DNA from: a virus
Reading direction: 5' to 3' (one strand)
Length of the DNA stretch: 22,123 nt
IMG/VR virus record: IMGVR_UViG_3300043398_000077
Span: 1-22,123 of that record
In this document: one piece after another, positions 7,989 to 14,632 of the stretch
Layout: each line of letters begins with the position of its first letter
Position numbering within the stretch: position 1 is the stretch's first letter
Program-made: the position numbers and the translations under genes
Notes under the pieces: model-generated
Database searches by the model: none
What the model saw: only the letters and a program-made list of their open reading frames with translations
Told to the model about the DNA's origin: nothing

Positions 7989-8678
7989 ATGATTATTTCC
8001 CCTGATGGCCTGGCACAGTTGAAACAATTCGAGGGATGCCGTCTCAAGGCCTATCAAGACATTGTGGGCATTTGGACAATCGGATACGGCTTCACGGATG
8101 GCATTCACGCGGGGATGGTCATCACGCAAAAGCAGGCAGAGCAAATGCTGCTTGATCGCCTTGTCCCGTATGAACAGGCAGTGCAGGACGCTTGCACCGT
8201 AACCCCGACGCAAGCCCAGTTTGATGCGTGTGTGTGCTTAGCCTGGAATATCGGCATAGGCGCTTTTCAGAAATCATCTGTCCTGAAATTTCACAATCAG
8301 GGCAAATTCAAAGAGGCCGCAAACGCCTTCGGGCTTTGGAACAAGGCAGGCGGCAAGGTGGTGGCAGGTCTGGTGCGCAGGCGTTCGGCTGAATCGGCGC
8401 TGTACCTGGAAGACTATGGCCCAGCATCAGACATGCCGCAAAAGGTTGACACCCCTGCCACGATGGCCACCAGTAAGATCAACATGGCCCAAGCGACAGC
8501 AGGCATCACGGCATCACTCGCGGCGGTACAGCCTGTCATTGATGCGATCAATGCGTTCAAATCTGGCGTCGATGGTCTTGGACAATGGGCCGTTCCTGCT
8601 GTGCTGATAGGTATTGTCGGCCTGTGCGGGTACACAATCTGGCAGCGTGTCCAACTGCGCAACAGGGGGCAAGCATGA
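7989..8678 (+). CDS. Phage lysozyme (GH24 endolysin) with C-terminal membrane anchor
   Basis: 229 residues, with GAGGTGA just upstream of the ATG. Residues 1-145 are a T4-type lysozyme that cleaves the MurNAc-GlcNAc bond of peptidoglycan. The catalytic spacing E-8-D-5-T is exact: Glu15, Asp24 and Thr30 in FEGCRLKAYQDIVGIWTIGYG-type sequence. The family blocks AQFDACVCLAWNIGIGAFQ-like and LVRRRSAE are also present. Unusually, about 50 residues of linker lead to a hydrophobic segment at residues 199-218 (AVPAVLIGIVGLCGYTIW) followed by basic residues, which would tether the enzyme to the inner membrane with the catalytic domain on one side. There is no N-terminal signal. The stop overlaps the Rz start (ATGA). 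I am sure of the enzyme class; the role of the anchor is inferred. Confidence 0.92.
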   Translation: MIISPDGLAQLKQFEGCRLKAYQDIVGIWTIGYGFTDGIHAGMVITQKQAEQMLLDRLVPYEQAVQDACTVTPTQAQFDACVCLAWNIGIGAFQKSSVLKFHNQGKFKEAANAFGLWNKAGGKVVAGLVRRRSAESALYLEDYGPASDMPQKVDTPATMATSKINMAQATAGITASLAAVQPVIDAINAFKSGVDGLGQWAVPAVLIGIVGLCGYTIWQRVQLRNRGQA

Positions 8679-9130
8679 GCCTTGTCCTTATTCGGCTGCT
8701 TCCATATCTGCTGTGCATTTTCGTAAGCGGATACGGTGCCTGGAACTATCAAGCGAATCATTACGGCTTGCTGATCATGACAATGAGGCTGGACTACGCC
8801 ACAGCGTCAGCAAAGGCCGCGAGAGAGAGCATGGATAAATTCATTGACATGCAAAAAAGGAAAGATGATGCAATCAAATCTGCCGAAAATCGCGCTGCTG
8901 TTAATCGGGCTGCTGCTGTCAGTGCTGCTACTGTCAGTGCAGGGCTGCGCGACGACCTCGCAGCCGCCCGTGATCGTCTCTCCGCCTCCACCTGTAGCTC
9001 CGTCACTGGCTACGCCGCTACCGTCAGTGCCGTACTCGACAGTTGCCAAGCAGAATATCGAGACATGGCGGCAAAAGCTGATGGCCACGCCGCTGATGCC
9101 AAAACCCTGATTGACGCTTGGCCTCAGTGA
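8675..9130 (+). CDS. Rz: i-spanin Rz
   Basis: 151 residues from the ATG at 8675, overlapping the lysozyme stop; a longer upstream frame overlaps the lysozyme and is not preferred. Residues 3-24 are a single N-terminal membrane anchor (IRLLPYLLCIFVSGYGAW). Residues about 40-100 form an Ala/Asp/Arg-rich coiled coil reaching into the periplasm (SMDKFIDMQKRKDDAIKSAE). That is the i-spanin design: it joins the outer-membrane lipoprotein Rz1 to fuse the two membranes in the last step of lysis. The +1-frame Rz1 gene lies wholly within it, as in lambda. Sequence identity to known Rz proteins is generally low, so the call rests on topology and arrangement. Confidence 0.85.
   Translation: MSLVLIRLLPYLLCIFVSGYGAWNYQANHYGLLIMTMRLDYATASAKAARESMDKFIDMQKRKDDAIKSAENRAAVNRAAAVSAATVSAGLRDDLAAARDRLSASTCSSVTGYAATVSAVLDSCQAEYRDMAAKADGHAADAKTLIDAWPQ
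8868..9110 (+). CDS. Rz1: o-spanin Rz1 lipoprotein, nested in Rz
   Basis: 80 residues in another frame inside Rz. The ATG at 8868 has AAGGA 6 bases upstream; the ATG at 8865 and a TTG at 8844 are worse spaced. A lipoprotein signal peptide is clear: Lys, then ALLLIGLLLSVLLLSVQGC, with the lipidated Cys at residue 27 of this start. Next comes the Pro-rich linker typical of Rz1 (SQPPVIVSPPPPVAPS) and a short C-terminal helix (IETWRQKLMA). The protein is predicted to sit in the outer membrane and pair with Rz. The fully embedded layout is the classic one. Confidence 0.88.
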   Translation: MQSNLPKIALLLIGLLLSVLLLSVQGCATTSQPPVIVSPPPPVAPSLATPLPSVPYSTVAKQNIETWRQKLMATPLMPKP

Positions 9131-9131
9131 T

Positions 9132-9725
9132 TCAGCGTGAGTACGTTTTGCGCTTCACGTTGCATACCGGCATTGCCCAAAAAGTACCGTCATTGAGCTT
9201 ATAGGTCTGGTGCCCCGTGATGATGCACCAATTGCCGGTGATTTTGCGCATGTTCTGCCAAACGTCGCCGCGCTCATATCGCCACGTATTGCCCGATTGT
9301 TCCCAGTCTGGCAATAGTGCTGGCTTCCCGTCCACCCAGTTGTTCAGGTCGTACGGGTCTTTCATGTCGCACTCTGCCCGGCATCCGAAGTAGGCCGCCA
9401 TCCCATGCAAGCGGTTGCGATGCCCCGTCCAGATGTACGACGCCAACAGCCTGCGCAGGTAGCCACCATTACCCACAGCGCGGCTCATGGTGGGCTCATA
9501 CAAGCCGCCTGGATACCGTGAGTCAATCGTGGCCACCCACGACAGCCACCAAGGCAAATCACCACGTCGAACAAATGACCTGTCAAACGGATCATCAAAC
9601 CTGCGTACGTATGATGGGACTTCATCCCAGCGGATGAGGAAGACCAGCGGAATCATCAGGATTGGCATCAGCAGGCCAATCAGCGTGACCAGCAGGGCCA
9701 TTATGGGTGTGGTGAAGTGTTTCAT
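9132..9725 (-). CDS. Phage membrane-anchored protein of unknown function
   Basis: 197 residues, last gene of the leftward operon; its start has AAAGG 8 bases upstream. Residues 8-31 are one strong membrane segment (LVTLIGLLMPILMIPLVFLI). The rest is soluble and rich in Trp, Arg, Gly and Asp: DLPWWLSWVATIDSRYPGGL, ASYIWTGHRNRLHGMAAYFG and ITGHQTYKLNDGTFWAMP. I recall this 'LPWWL.W..T.D...PGGLYEP ... Y.WT..RNR' pattern from phage proteins filed under a domain of unknown function. No catalytic assignment can be made. It ends 1 bp from Rz, tail to tail, with no convincing terminator between them. Confidence 0.72.
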   Translation of the reverse strand: MKHFTTPIMALLVTLIGLLMPILMIPLVFLIRWDEVPSYVRRFDDPFDRSFVRRGDLPWWLSWVATIDSRYPGGLYEPTMSRAVGNGGYLRRLLASYIWTGHRNRLHGMAAYFGCRAECDMKDPYDLNNWVDGKPALLPDWEQSGNTWRYERGDVWQNMRKITGNWCIITGHQTYKLNDGTFWAMPVCNVKRKTYSR

Positions 9726-9741
9726 GGAAAACCTTTAATGA

Positions 9742-10065
9742 CTACCTGCTGATCCTGATTTTTGCAGAGGGATGATCGCGGCACGCCTGTAAGTAGTCTG
9801 CACAGAATGGCACGAAGTGTTCCCACATTCCCCAGCCATTGGGAGAATTGAATTTCTCCATCTTGGCCTTTTGTGTCACCAGCATGGCCAGTCCCTTTTC
9901 AAGCGGTTCGATGATTTGTGCAGCATGGGTGATTTCAATTTCATCAGGCCGCCACAAGATCATGTAGATCCCTGCTTCTCTTGCCATCTTCCCAAGATTG
10001 TGGGTGATGTTGCGAGAGTAAAGCTCCCGGCCATCGTCATCAATCAAATCTACATCCAAGCTCAT
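9742..10065 (-). CDS. Conserved small phage protein (ITHNLGKMA/NGWG type)
   Basis: 107 residues. I chose the ATG at 10065 because AAGGGGC lies 7 bases upstream and it follows the previous stop as TGAAATG; the longer frame runs back through the neighbour. Features are an acidic N-terminus (DVDLIDDDGRELYSRNITHN), LGKMAREAGIYMILWRPDEI and a C-terminal FNSPNGWGMWEHFVPF. This exact series (ITHNL, LWRPDE, NGWG) recurs in small phage proteins as I remember them, all uncharacterised. No cofactor motif is visible. Context is a chain of coupled accessory genes. Confidence 0.75.
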   Translation of the reverse strand: MSLDVDLIDDDGRELYSRNITHNLGKMAREAGIYMILWRPDEIEITHAAQIIEPLEKGLAMLVTQKAKMEKFNSPNGWGMWEHFVPFCADYLQACRDHPSAKIRISR

Positions 10066-10066
10066 T

Positions 10067-10366
10067 TCATTGCCCCTTGTTAATGAATTGGTACAGCAAC
10101 ACGCGGACACCGTTGACGATGCCATATTCCTGCTTCGCCCTGCCAGATAGCACAGCACGGCGAAGCCTGTTTCTGACGGTTGGCGTGCTCAGCTTGCACT
10201 CCTTGCTCATTTGGGCCACGCTCATTGGAATGGTACGAAGACGGGCAATCGTCTGATCCCATTTGACGTTCACTACATCCACTTTTTTCTCTTCGTTTTT
10301 GGTGCAGGCTGGGATGTAGTTTGGTGGCACCCAGCCATAACCTGGGGCTAGTGTGGTTTGGATCAT
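10067..10366 (-). CDS. Small DNA-binding (winged-helix type) protein
   Basis: 99 residues. The start has a perfect AAGGAGG 7 bases upstream and overlaps the preceding stop (ATGA). The N-terminal 30 residues are extended (LAPGYGWVPPNYIPACTKNE). The remainder forms a helix-turn-helix: IARLRTIPMSVAQMSKECKL, STPTVRNRLRRAVLSGRAKQ and then a beta wing VNGVRVLLYQFI. This is the layout of short winged-helix proteins that recognise DNA. It could regulate the operon or act on host promoters; the target is unknown. Confidence 0.65.
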   Translation of the reverse strand: MIQTTLAPGYGWVPPNYIPACTKNEEKKVDVVNVKWDQTIARLRTIPMSVAQMSKECKLSTPTVRNRLRRAVLSGRAKQEYGIVNGVRVLLYQFINKGQ

Positions 10367-10782
10367 TTCACAGCCTCCTTATATTCGGCTTCTGTAAGAA
10401 AATGGATTTTGGGCTTTGGATGCCACTCGGCAACGTTAATACGCGTGACTTGCTCAATCCTGATTGACTGATTTGGCATGTCTTTTTTCCAATATTCGGC
10501 CGCTTTTTCCGCTTGCTGCATTGTAGAAAACGTGCCCAGAAGAACACGATCAAAGTTGTAGCGGCGCAGTTGATAAATTTCAAAAAACTCTCTCTTAGTT
10601 GAGAGAGCTTCAGGCTCTTGAAGTTGCTTCAAAGCATCTTGCAAAGCGCACTGAGTTTCTTGATTTTTTTGACGCCATTCCATGCGGCTATCAGAATCTG
10701 ACAAGCTGCAAAGCCTTCCAGTGTCCTCAAGCGCACGGGCAAGCCTGAAAATGGTGTCGGCTTCTTGTTTGGTTATTGGCAT
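10363..10782 (-). CDS. Hypothetical phage protein
   Basis: 139 residues from the ATG at 10782, which follows the previous stop after one base (TGAAATG); the TTG at 10797 overlaps that gene and is less likely. The sequence has a helical N-terminal half (KQEADTIFRLARALEDTGRL, then a Gln/Glu-rich stretch) and a C-terminal half with YNFDRVLLGTFSTMQQAEKA and EYWKKDMPNQSIRI, compatible with a small alpha/beta fold. I do not recognise a family. It ends by overlapping the winged-helix gene. Confidence 0.6.
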   Translation of the reverse strand: MPITKQEADTIFRLARALEDTGRLCSLSDSDSRMEWRQKNQETQCALQDALKQLQEPEALSTKREFFEIYQLRRYNFDRVLLGTFSTMQQAEKAAEYWKKDMPNQSIRIEQVTRINVAEWHPKPKIHFLTEAEYKEAVK

Positions 10783-10783
10783 T

Positions 10784-10963
10784 TCACAGCCTAACAATTA
10801 ACGGGTTAAGAAGTTCTTTGGCACACTTCAATGCTGCTTCGTCTGCTTTTCCACCGGTAGCCTGTTCCACTATTCGCCACCACGGCTTGTACCAATCCCA
10901 CCGCTCGACATAAAAAATTACCACGCTGTCACAACGTGCTTCTTTTCTGATTCGTACTTTCAT
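10784..10963 (-). CDS. Small basic Trp-rich phage protein
   Basis: A 59-residue ORF, supported by GGAAG about 7 bases upstream of its ATG and by the TGAAATG junction to the next gene. It begins MKVRIRKEARCDSVVIFYVE and continues with RWDWYKPWWRIVEQA, then a Lys/Ala helix. The short N-terminal strand with an aromatic-rich second half is a pattern I recall from tiny phage ORFs without known role. Removing it would leave an unexplained 180-bp hole in a tightly packed operon. Confidence 0.65.
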   Translation of the reverse strand: MKVRIRKEARCDSVVIFYVERWDWYKPWWRIVEQATGGKADEAALKCAKELLNPLIVRL

Positions 10964-11109
10964 ACATTTCTTCCAATTTCAGCCGCAGCACGAACGATGG
11001 CGCGGCGGGTCTCTGCGTAAGGGTCGGGCCTACTTGTCCGTGTTCTTTCAACGGTGAGCCGATAGCTGTGCCCCCGAAAATGGTTAAGCGGCCTGCTTGG
11101 CCTGTACAC
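10960..11109 (-). CDS. Possible short ORF in the gap after the exonuclease gene (start uncertain)
   Basis: The 120 bp between the exonuclease stop and the next small gene are covered by an open frame ending in TGA at 10960-10962, overlapping the next start (ATGTATGA). It encodes HFRGHSYRLTVERTRTSRPD and then YAETRRAIVRAAAEIG, which looks like real protein rather than noise. No ATG is present: the frame runs back into the exonuclease gene, where GTG (11109) and TTG (11115) are the nearest candidates, neither with a good ribosome-binding site. It may use a rare start, be reached by frameshift from the exonuclease, or be a remnant. Confidence 0.3.
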   Translation of the reverse strand: MYRPSRPLNHFRGHSYRLTVERTRTSRPDPYAETRRAIVRAAAEIGRNV

Positions 11110-12853
11110 CCTCAATATGGCGCACCAGTGCGGCCAGCATGTCGGACAGTTGTTCACGGTGGTACAGGCATGCACCACGGTCTTTCAGCGCGACTTCAAA
11201 GCCAAGCGTGCGCAGGAAATCGGCAGACAGGTTGAAGCCAAGCAGCACGCCGATTTCGCCCAGCTTGAGTGATGGCGCACTGCGTGGCGTTGGCTCGGTT
11301 GGCCGTGTCATTGGGATGACGTTGGCCGCTGTGATGTGGTCTACCTTTTCATCGTCGTAGATCATTTGATTGCCGGCATGAATTCCATTCGCTGGTATAG
11401 CGGTAGCATAGATAGCAAATGCTTCACGTTCCGCAGCCGCTTGCGCCACCTGTTCGGCAGCAACGCGCACAGCCTCCGCGCGGCTCGCTTCTGCTGCTTC
11501 ACGTTGTGCCTTTGCCTGTTCTTCCGCCCGAATGCGCTCACGTTCCGCTTCCAGCCGCGCCGCTTCTTTCGCTTCGTGATGGGTGACCCGTGCCGTCACT
11601 GTGTTCTGGAAATCTTCGGCAGATTTCAAGCACAGCGTTGTGATGTCGGCAAACAGGAATGCGTAACCGTGCAATCCCTTGGTTTCAAGGTTCGCTTGAA
11701 TGCGGTCAGCGGTTTCGTTTGCTTCGATCTTGCACCGGGCCAACTCGGTGGACACCTTGTCACGCATGCTGTCCAGACTTTTCATTCCCTTGATCACATT
11801 CTGAAAATAAGCAGGGATGACGGGCATGTAGGGCTTGCCGATGCGGTCGTTCAGCTTCTTGATGTGGGTAACCAGCTCTGCAGCAGCTTCGCCAACGATG
11901 GCAACACGCCGGTTCTCCTTTTCGGCCTTGACCAGTTTTTCAATGACCAGGCGATTGGTACGGGCAGTTTCGCGGTACAGCGCAACAGTCTTGCGCATTG
12001 CGTCAATGCTGTCGGTCTGAGCAAGTGCGCCAGCTTCAGCGGCATCGAGGGCATCTTCTGCCGTTTTCAGCGTTTTGACCGTGGCTTCCAGGTCGGCAAA
12101 GTCTTGGTCTGTTTCTGGCTTTTTGTTGATGCGCTCGACGTAGGCAGTCAGTGCAGAACCAAACTTGGCCAGGTTGTCCACCAGGGCGATAGAGCCTTTC
12201 ACGGTGATGCTGACGGCTGGCAAACCCAGTTGAGGCGCTGCGACTGGGGGGGCGACAACTTCGGGCGGGATGTAGGCGTCCATGTCTTGTTCGAACTGAT
12301 CCCATCCGGCCGTGATTTCCGCGCGCAGCTTCGGATCGCTGGCGTACCAGCAATGGCGGGCATCGATCAGAGTATCGCCATCCCATTTGCTGGCCATGAA
12401 CAACACGCGATCAGCACCAGACACCATGAGCTGCTGCTCCATTTGCACTTGGTACATCTTGGGCAATCCGTAGCCGTTCCCTTGATCACCCATGCATGCG
12501 GCCAGCTCGTTGTTCAGCGTCTTGTGTTCAAACGCGGTCGAGTCATCCGCTGTCAACCCGTCAAAGCTGGCGGACAACTTGCCTTCTGAGCCCGTGACTG
12601 GGTAGAGGTCTTCATCAATGATCTTTTCGGCCATCGGCCGTGCCAGTGCTTCAAAACGGTGGCCGTCATCAAACCGGCGCTGGGTAGCTGCGTCAACATC
12701 AGGCACATGGCCGGTGGCCATTTCATGCAGCAGTTGGCTGCGCGTCTTGTACGGACTGCAGCCAAGCATGGCAGGGGCATCGCTGGCATTGAAGTGGTTG
12801 GCGCGATAGGCATGCCAATCTGACGAGCCTTGAATCAATTCATGGGTTTGCAT
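11084..12853 (-). CDS. YqaJ/lambda-exonuclease family recombination nuclease with long C-terminal extension
   Basis: 589 residues, start with AGGAG 8 bases upstream that overlaps the end of the RecT gene. Residues 1-195 are the nuclease: QGSSDWHAYRANHFNASDAP, then LG, GHRFEALAR, the catalytic SFDGL (Asp98) plus EHK (Glu109, Lys111), and YQVQMEQQLMVSGADR, all expected of this fold. It degrades one strand of double-stranded DNA ends to feed the annealing protein. Usual members are 200-350 residues. Here a coil region (about 230-420), a charged coiled coil (about 426-480, EAARLEAERERIRAEEQAKA) and a C-terminal domain (526-585, LKLGEIGVLLGFNLSADFLR) are added. That last domain resembles small DNA-binding domains in phage proteins. 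The pairing with RecT is strong context. Confidence 0.85.
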   Translation of the reverse strand: MQTHELIQGSSDWHAYRANHFNASDAPAMLGCSPYKTRSQLLHEMATGHVPDVDAATQRRFDDGHRFEALARPMAEKIIDEDLYPVTGSEGKLSASFDGLTADDSTAFEHKTLNNELAACMGDQGNGYGLPKMYQVQMEQQLMVSGADRVLFMASKWDGDTLIDARHCWYASDPKLRAEITAGWDQFEQDMDAYIPPEVVAPPVAAPQLGLPAVSITVKGSIALVDNLAKFGSALTAYVERINKKPETDQDFADLEATVKTLKTAEDALDAAEAGALAQTDSIDAMRKTVALYRETARTNRLVIEKLVKAEKENRRVAIVGEAAAELVTHIKKLNDRIGKPYMPVIPAYFQNVIKGMKSLDSMRDKVSTELARCKIEANETADRIQANLETKGLHGYAFLFADITTLCLKSAEDFQNTVTARVTHHEAKEAARLEAERERIRAEEQAKAQREAAEASRAEAVRVAAEQVAQAAAEREAFAIYATAIPANGIHAGNQMIYDDEKVDHITAANVIPMTRPTEPTPRSAPSLKLGEIGVLLGFNLSADFLRTLGFEVALKDRGACLYHREQLSDMLAALVRHIEGVQAKQAA

Positions 12854-12857
12854 GGTC

Positions 12858-13784
12858 TTACTCCTGGTTCATCTCGTTGTGCCGTGCTTCGTACAAGTCC
12901 AGCAGGGCTTGATGGGAATCTTGGTCAGTAATGGACTGAATCAGGCTTGCGGCCTCGTACAGTTGATCCATGTTGGTAGCGTCGCGCAACCCTGCCTCAA
13001 TACTGGCAATGCTTGGGCCTTTTGGCGCGATGTCTTCGACATTGGCTTTTGCACCAGACTTGATGCGCTCGATCTGGTCATCAGTCAGTGGGAATTTGGT
13101 TTGCGCCATCGCGATGATCTGTGCGGCAGTCTTGCGGCCTGCTGCCATCACGTTGATCCATGTTGGCAGGTTCTTTTCAAACTGATCAGCAGGGTAGAAC
13201 GCTTGTGGTTCTGGCTGTGCTGGCGGGTGGGCGACCTGGTTGCCAGATGGGATGTCCATGATTTCTTCGGCCACCGGCATACCACGTAAAACATCAGGGA
13301 ACACGTCACGCAAAGCGAATGCACGGGCACGCATCTGCATCATCCGTTTTGGATACTGAGTCCATGGCCCTTGTTTTCCAAGCAGGCCAGCAGCCTTAGC
13401 ATCGGCCTTGCTGAAAGAACGCTCTTGCTCGGGTTCGCCGCGACGCTTCACCCGACAAGTTGCCACATCATCGGTCTGAGATTCAATGATGTATTCGCAC
13501 ACCGCACTACCACGAGCCAGGGCAATGACTGCATCTCCCCAAAGTGCAGGTCTACCATTAATAATGGCGAGGTTTTGCAGCGCTTGGAGTGGCTTCAAGC
13601 CCAGCTCTGAGCCCCATTGCATGGCGATCAGGCAATTGCCTGGCTTGCCCTTGAAATCCTTTGGGACAAGGTCAGAGTCAGCCAAGTATTGGCTGAACGT
13701 CATAGCTTGATCAAAGGTCTGAGGGCTCAGGTCAAATTGTTGGCGCGTCTGCAGTGCGCCGGTTTCTTGGGACGTGGTATTCAT
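12858..13784 (-). CDS. recT: RecT-family single-strand annealing protein
   Basis: 308 residues, start with GAGG 5 bases upstream. The conserved RecT core spans about residues 20-185: FSQYLADSDLVPKDFKGKPG, NCLIAMQWGSELGLKPLQAL, NLAIINGRPALWGDA and the signature PWTQYPKRMMQMRARAFALR with DVFPDVLRG. It coats single-stranded DNA made by the neighbouring exonuclease and anneals it to a complementary strand, giving RecA-independent recombination and helping repair or concatemer formation. The C-terminal 120 residues are variable and probably mediate partner contacts. It lies 4 bp from the exonuclease gene. Confidence 0.9.
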   Translation of the reverse strand: MNTTSQETGALQTRQQFDLSPQTFDQAMTFSQYLADSDLVPKDFKGKPGNCLIAMQWGSELGLKPLQALQNLAIINGRPALWGDAVIALARGSAVCEYIIESQTDDVATCRVKRRGEPEQERSFSKADAKAAGLLGKQGPWTQYPKRMMQMRARAFALRDVFPDVLRGMPVAEEIMDIPSGNQVAHPPAQPEPQAFYPADQFEKNLPTWINVMAAGRKTAAQIIAMAQTKFPLTDDQIERIKSGAKANVEDIAPKGPSIASIEAGLRDATNMDQLYEAASLIQSITDQDSHQALLDLYEARHNEMNQE

Positions 13785-13791
13785 GTTGTCC

Positions 13792-14031
13792 TCATTGGTT
13801 AAAAAAGTAAGGCAGTGCGATCCCCATCAGCGCTGCGGCAAAAACCAGCAGGGCGACGAATACGGCATAGCCCAGCCGTTGCACGCCATCGGCAATGCGC
13901 TCGATGGGAGCGGTAGGGGTGGGAAGATCGGTGTCGACGTATTTGCCGCCGTTGTTCCACTCAAGGATTGAGCAGTCGTAAGGGTGTGGACAAGGCTGAT
14001 TACCTTTCCAGCAGTGGCCGGAGCATTTCAT
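13792..14031 (-). CDS. Small Cys/His-rich membrane protein
   Basis: 79 residues, start with a perfect GGAGGTGAGAA site, overlapping the previous stop (ATGA). The N-terminus has closely spaced Cys and His (CSGHCWKGNQPCPHPYDC), possibly a small metal site, followed by a linker. One C-terminal membrane segment follows (YAVFVALLVFAAALMGIALP). Phages often carry such 'Cys-rich head plus membrane tail' mini-proteins in early operons; I know no function for them. It directly precedes recT. Confidence 0.68.
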   Translation of the reverse strand: MKCSGHCWKGNQPCPHPYDCSILEWNNGGKYVDTDLPTPTAPIERIADGVQRLGYAVFVALLVFAAALMGIALPYFFNQ

Positions 14032-14285
14032 TTCTCACCTCCAGCCACAACCACAGGACTACCAGTCCTATGCCCACGGTGCGTATAGCACTGCAGGGTT
14101 TTGTCATCCAGCCATTGCCAAGCTGCGTTCTCACCACATACTTGCCTGGCAGCCCATTGGTGGGCGTGATGGCAGTTAGCGTCTTCTGTTTCGACACGCT
14201 CACGTTCGTAGTCAAAGTGCGCAGCGGCAATCAGCCATACGGTGCCAAGCACCATCGCTGTGATCCATGCGATGGCGGTTTTCAT
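14028..14285 (-). CDS. Small exported or membrane-anchored protein
   Basis: 85 residues, start with GAGG 7 bases upstream, joined to both neighbours by ATGA overlaps. The N-terminus is a hydrophobic segment after one Lys (KTAIAWITAMVLGTVWLIAA), compatible with a signal anchor. The remainder is hydrophilic with three Cys and several His (CHHAHQWAARQVCGENAAWQ, then CYTH). It resembles other small phage periplasmic-facing proteins. It is not recognised further. Confidence 0.62.
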   Translation of the reverse strand: MKTAIAWITAMVLGTVWLIAAAHFDYERERVETEDANCHHAHQWAARQVCGENAAWQWLDDKTLQCYTHRGHRTGSPVVVAGGEK

Positions 14286-14632
14286 ACGTCCACCTCGGCA
14301 TTCAATTTGGCATATTCCTGCGCCATCTCGCCGAGGGCTTGCGATGCTTCAATCGTCCCGCGATTGGCACACAGCACCAGGGCACGGAAGACCTTGGCCA
14401 TCAGCGCGTGATTGCCTTCTATGGTCTCGCACATGACATCGAAAACGGATGCGTCAACACGCGCACCCCACACGTATTTCTTAAAACCGGATTTGTCGGT
14501 CAGCGCTTTGGCTGTCACGGTGCCAATGAATTCCGTGGCAATCCGTGACTCTTCACGACGCATTGCATCGTGGTACGTTTCCATGGCCTCAATGTGCCGG
14601 TCTGCGTCTAATACGGGGTCTGCATAGCTCAC
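14282..14632 (-). CDS. Hypothetical phage protein
   Basis: 116 residues. It starts at GTG overlapping the repeat-protein stop (GTGA), with GGAGG 7 bases upstream, and ends by ATGA overlap with the next gene. It is mostly helical and rich in Ala, Glu and Met: MRREESRIATEFIGTVTAKA and MAKVFRALVLCANRGTIEAS. A short piece, GFKKYVWGARVD, resembles GWKQYVWGRIND of the small protein at 20452-20637. No domain is recognised. Confidence 0.62.
   Translation of the reverse strand: MSYADPVLDADRHIEAMETYHDAMRREESRIATEFIGTVTAKALTDKSGFKKYVWGARVDASVFDVMCETIEGNHALMAKVFRALVLCANRGTIEASQALGEMAQEYAKLNAEVDV

Noticed and set aside
9114-9159. Terminator between the convergent operons (ACGCT/AGCGT and CGTGA/TCACG hairpins)
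   Set aside because: Stems are only 5 bp with long loops and lack a U-tract.
11336-12589. 417-codon plus-strand ORF antisense to the exonuclease
   Set aside because: Shadow of a gene with strong codon bias; the product has Cys/Phe/His-rich shadow composition and no domain, while the minus strand has clear nuclease motifs.
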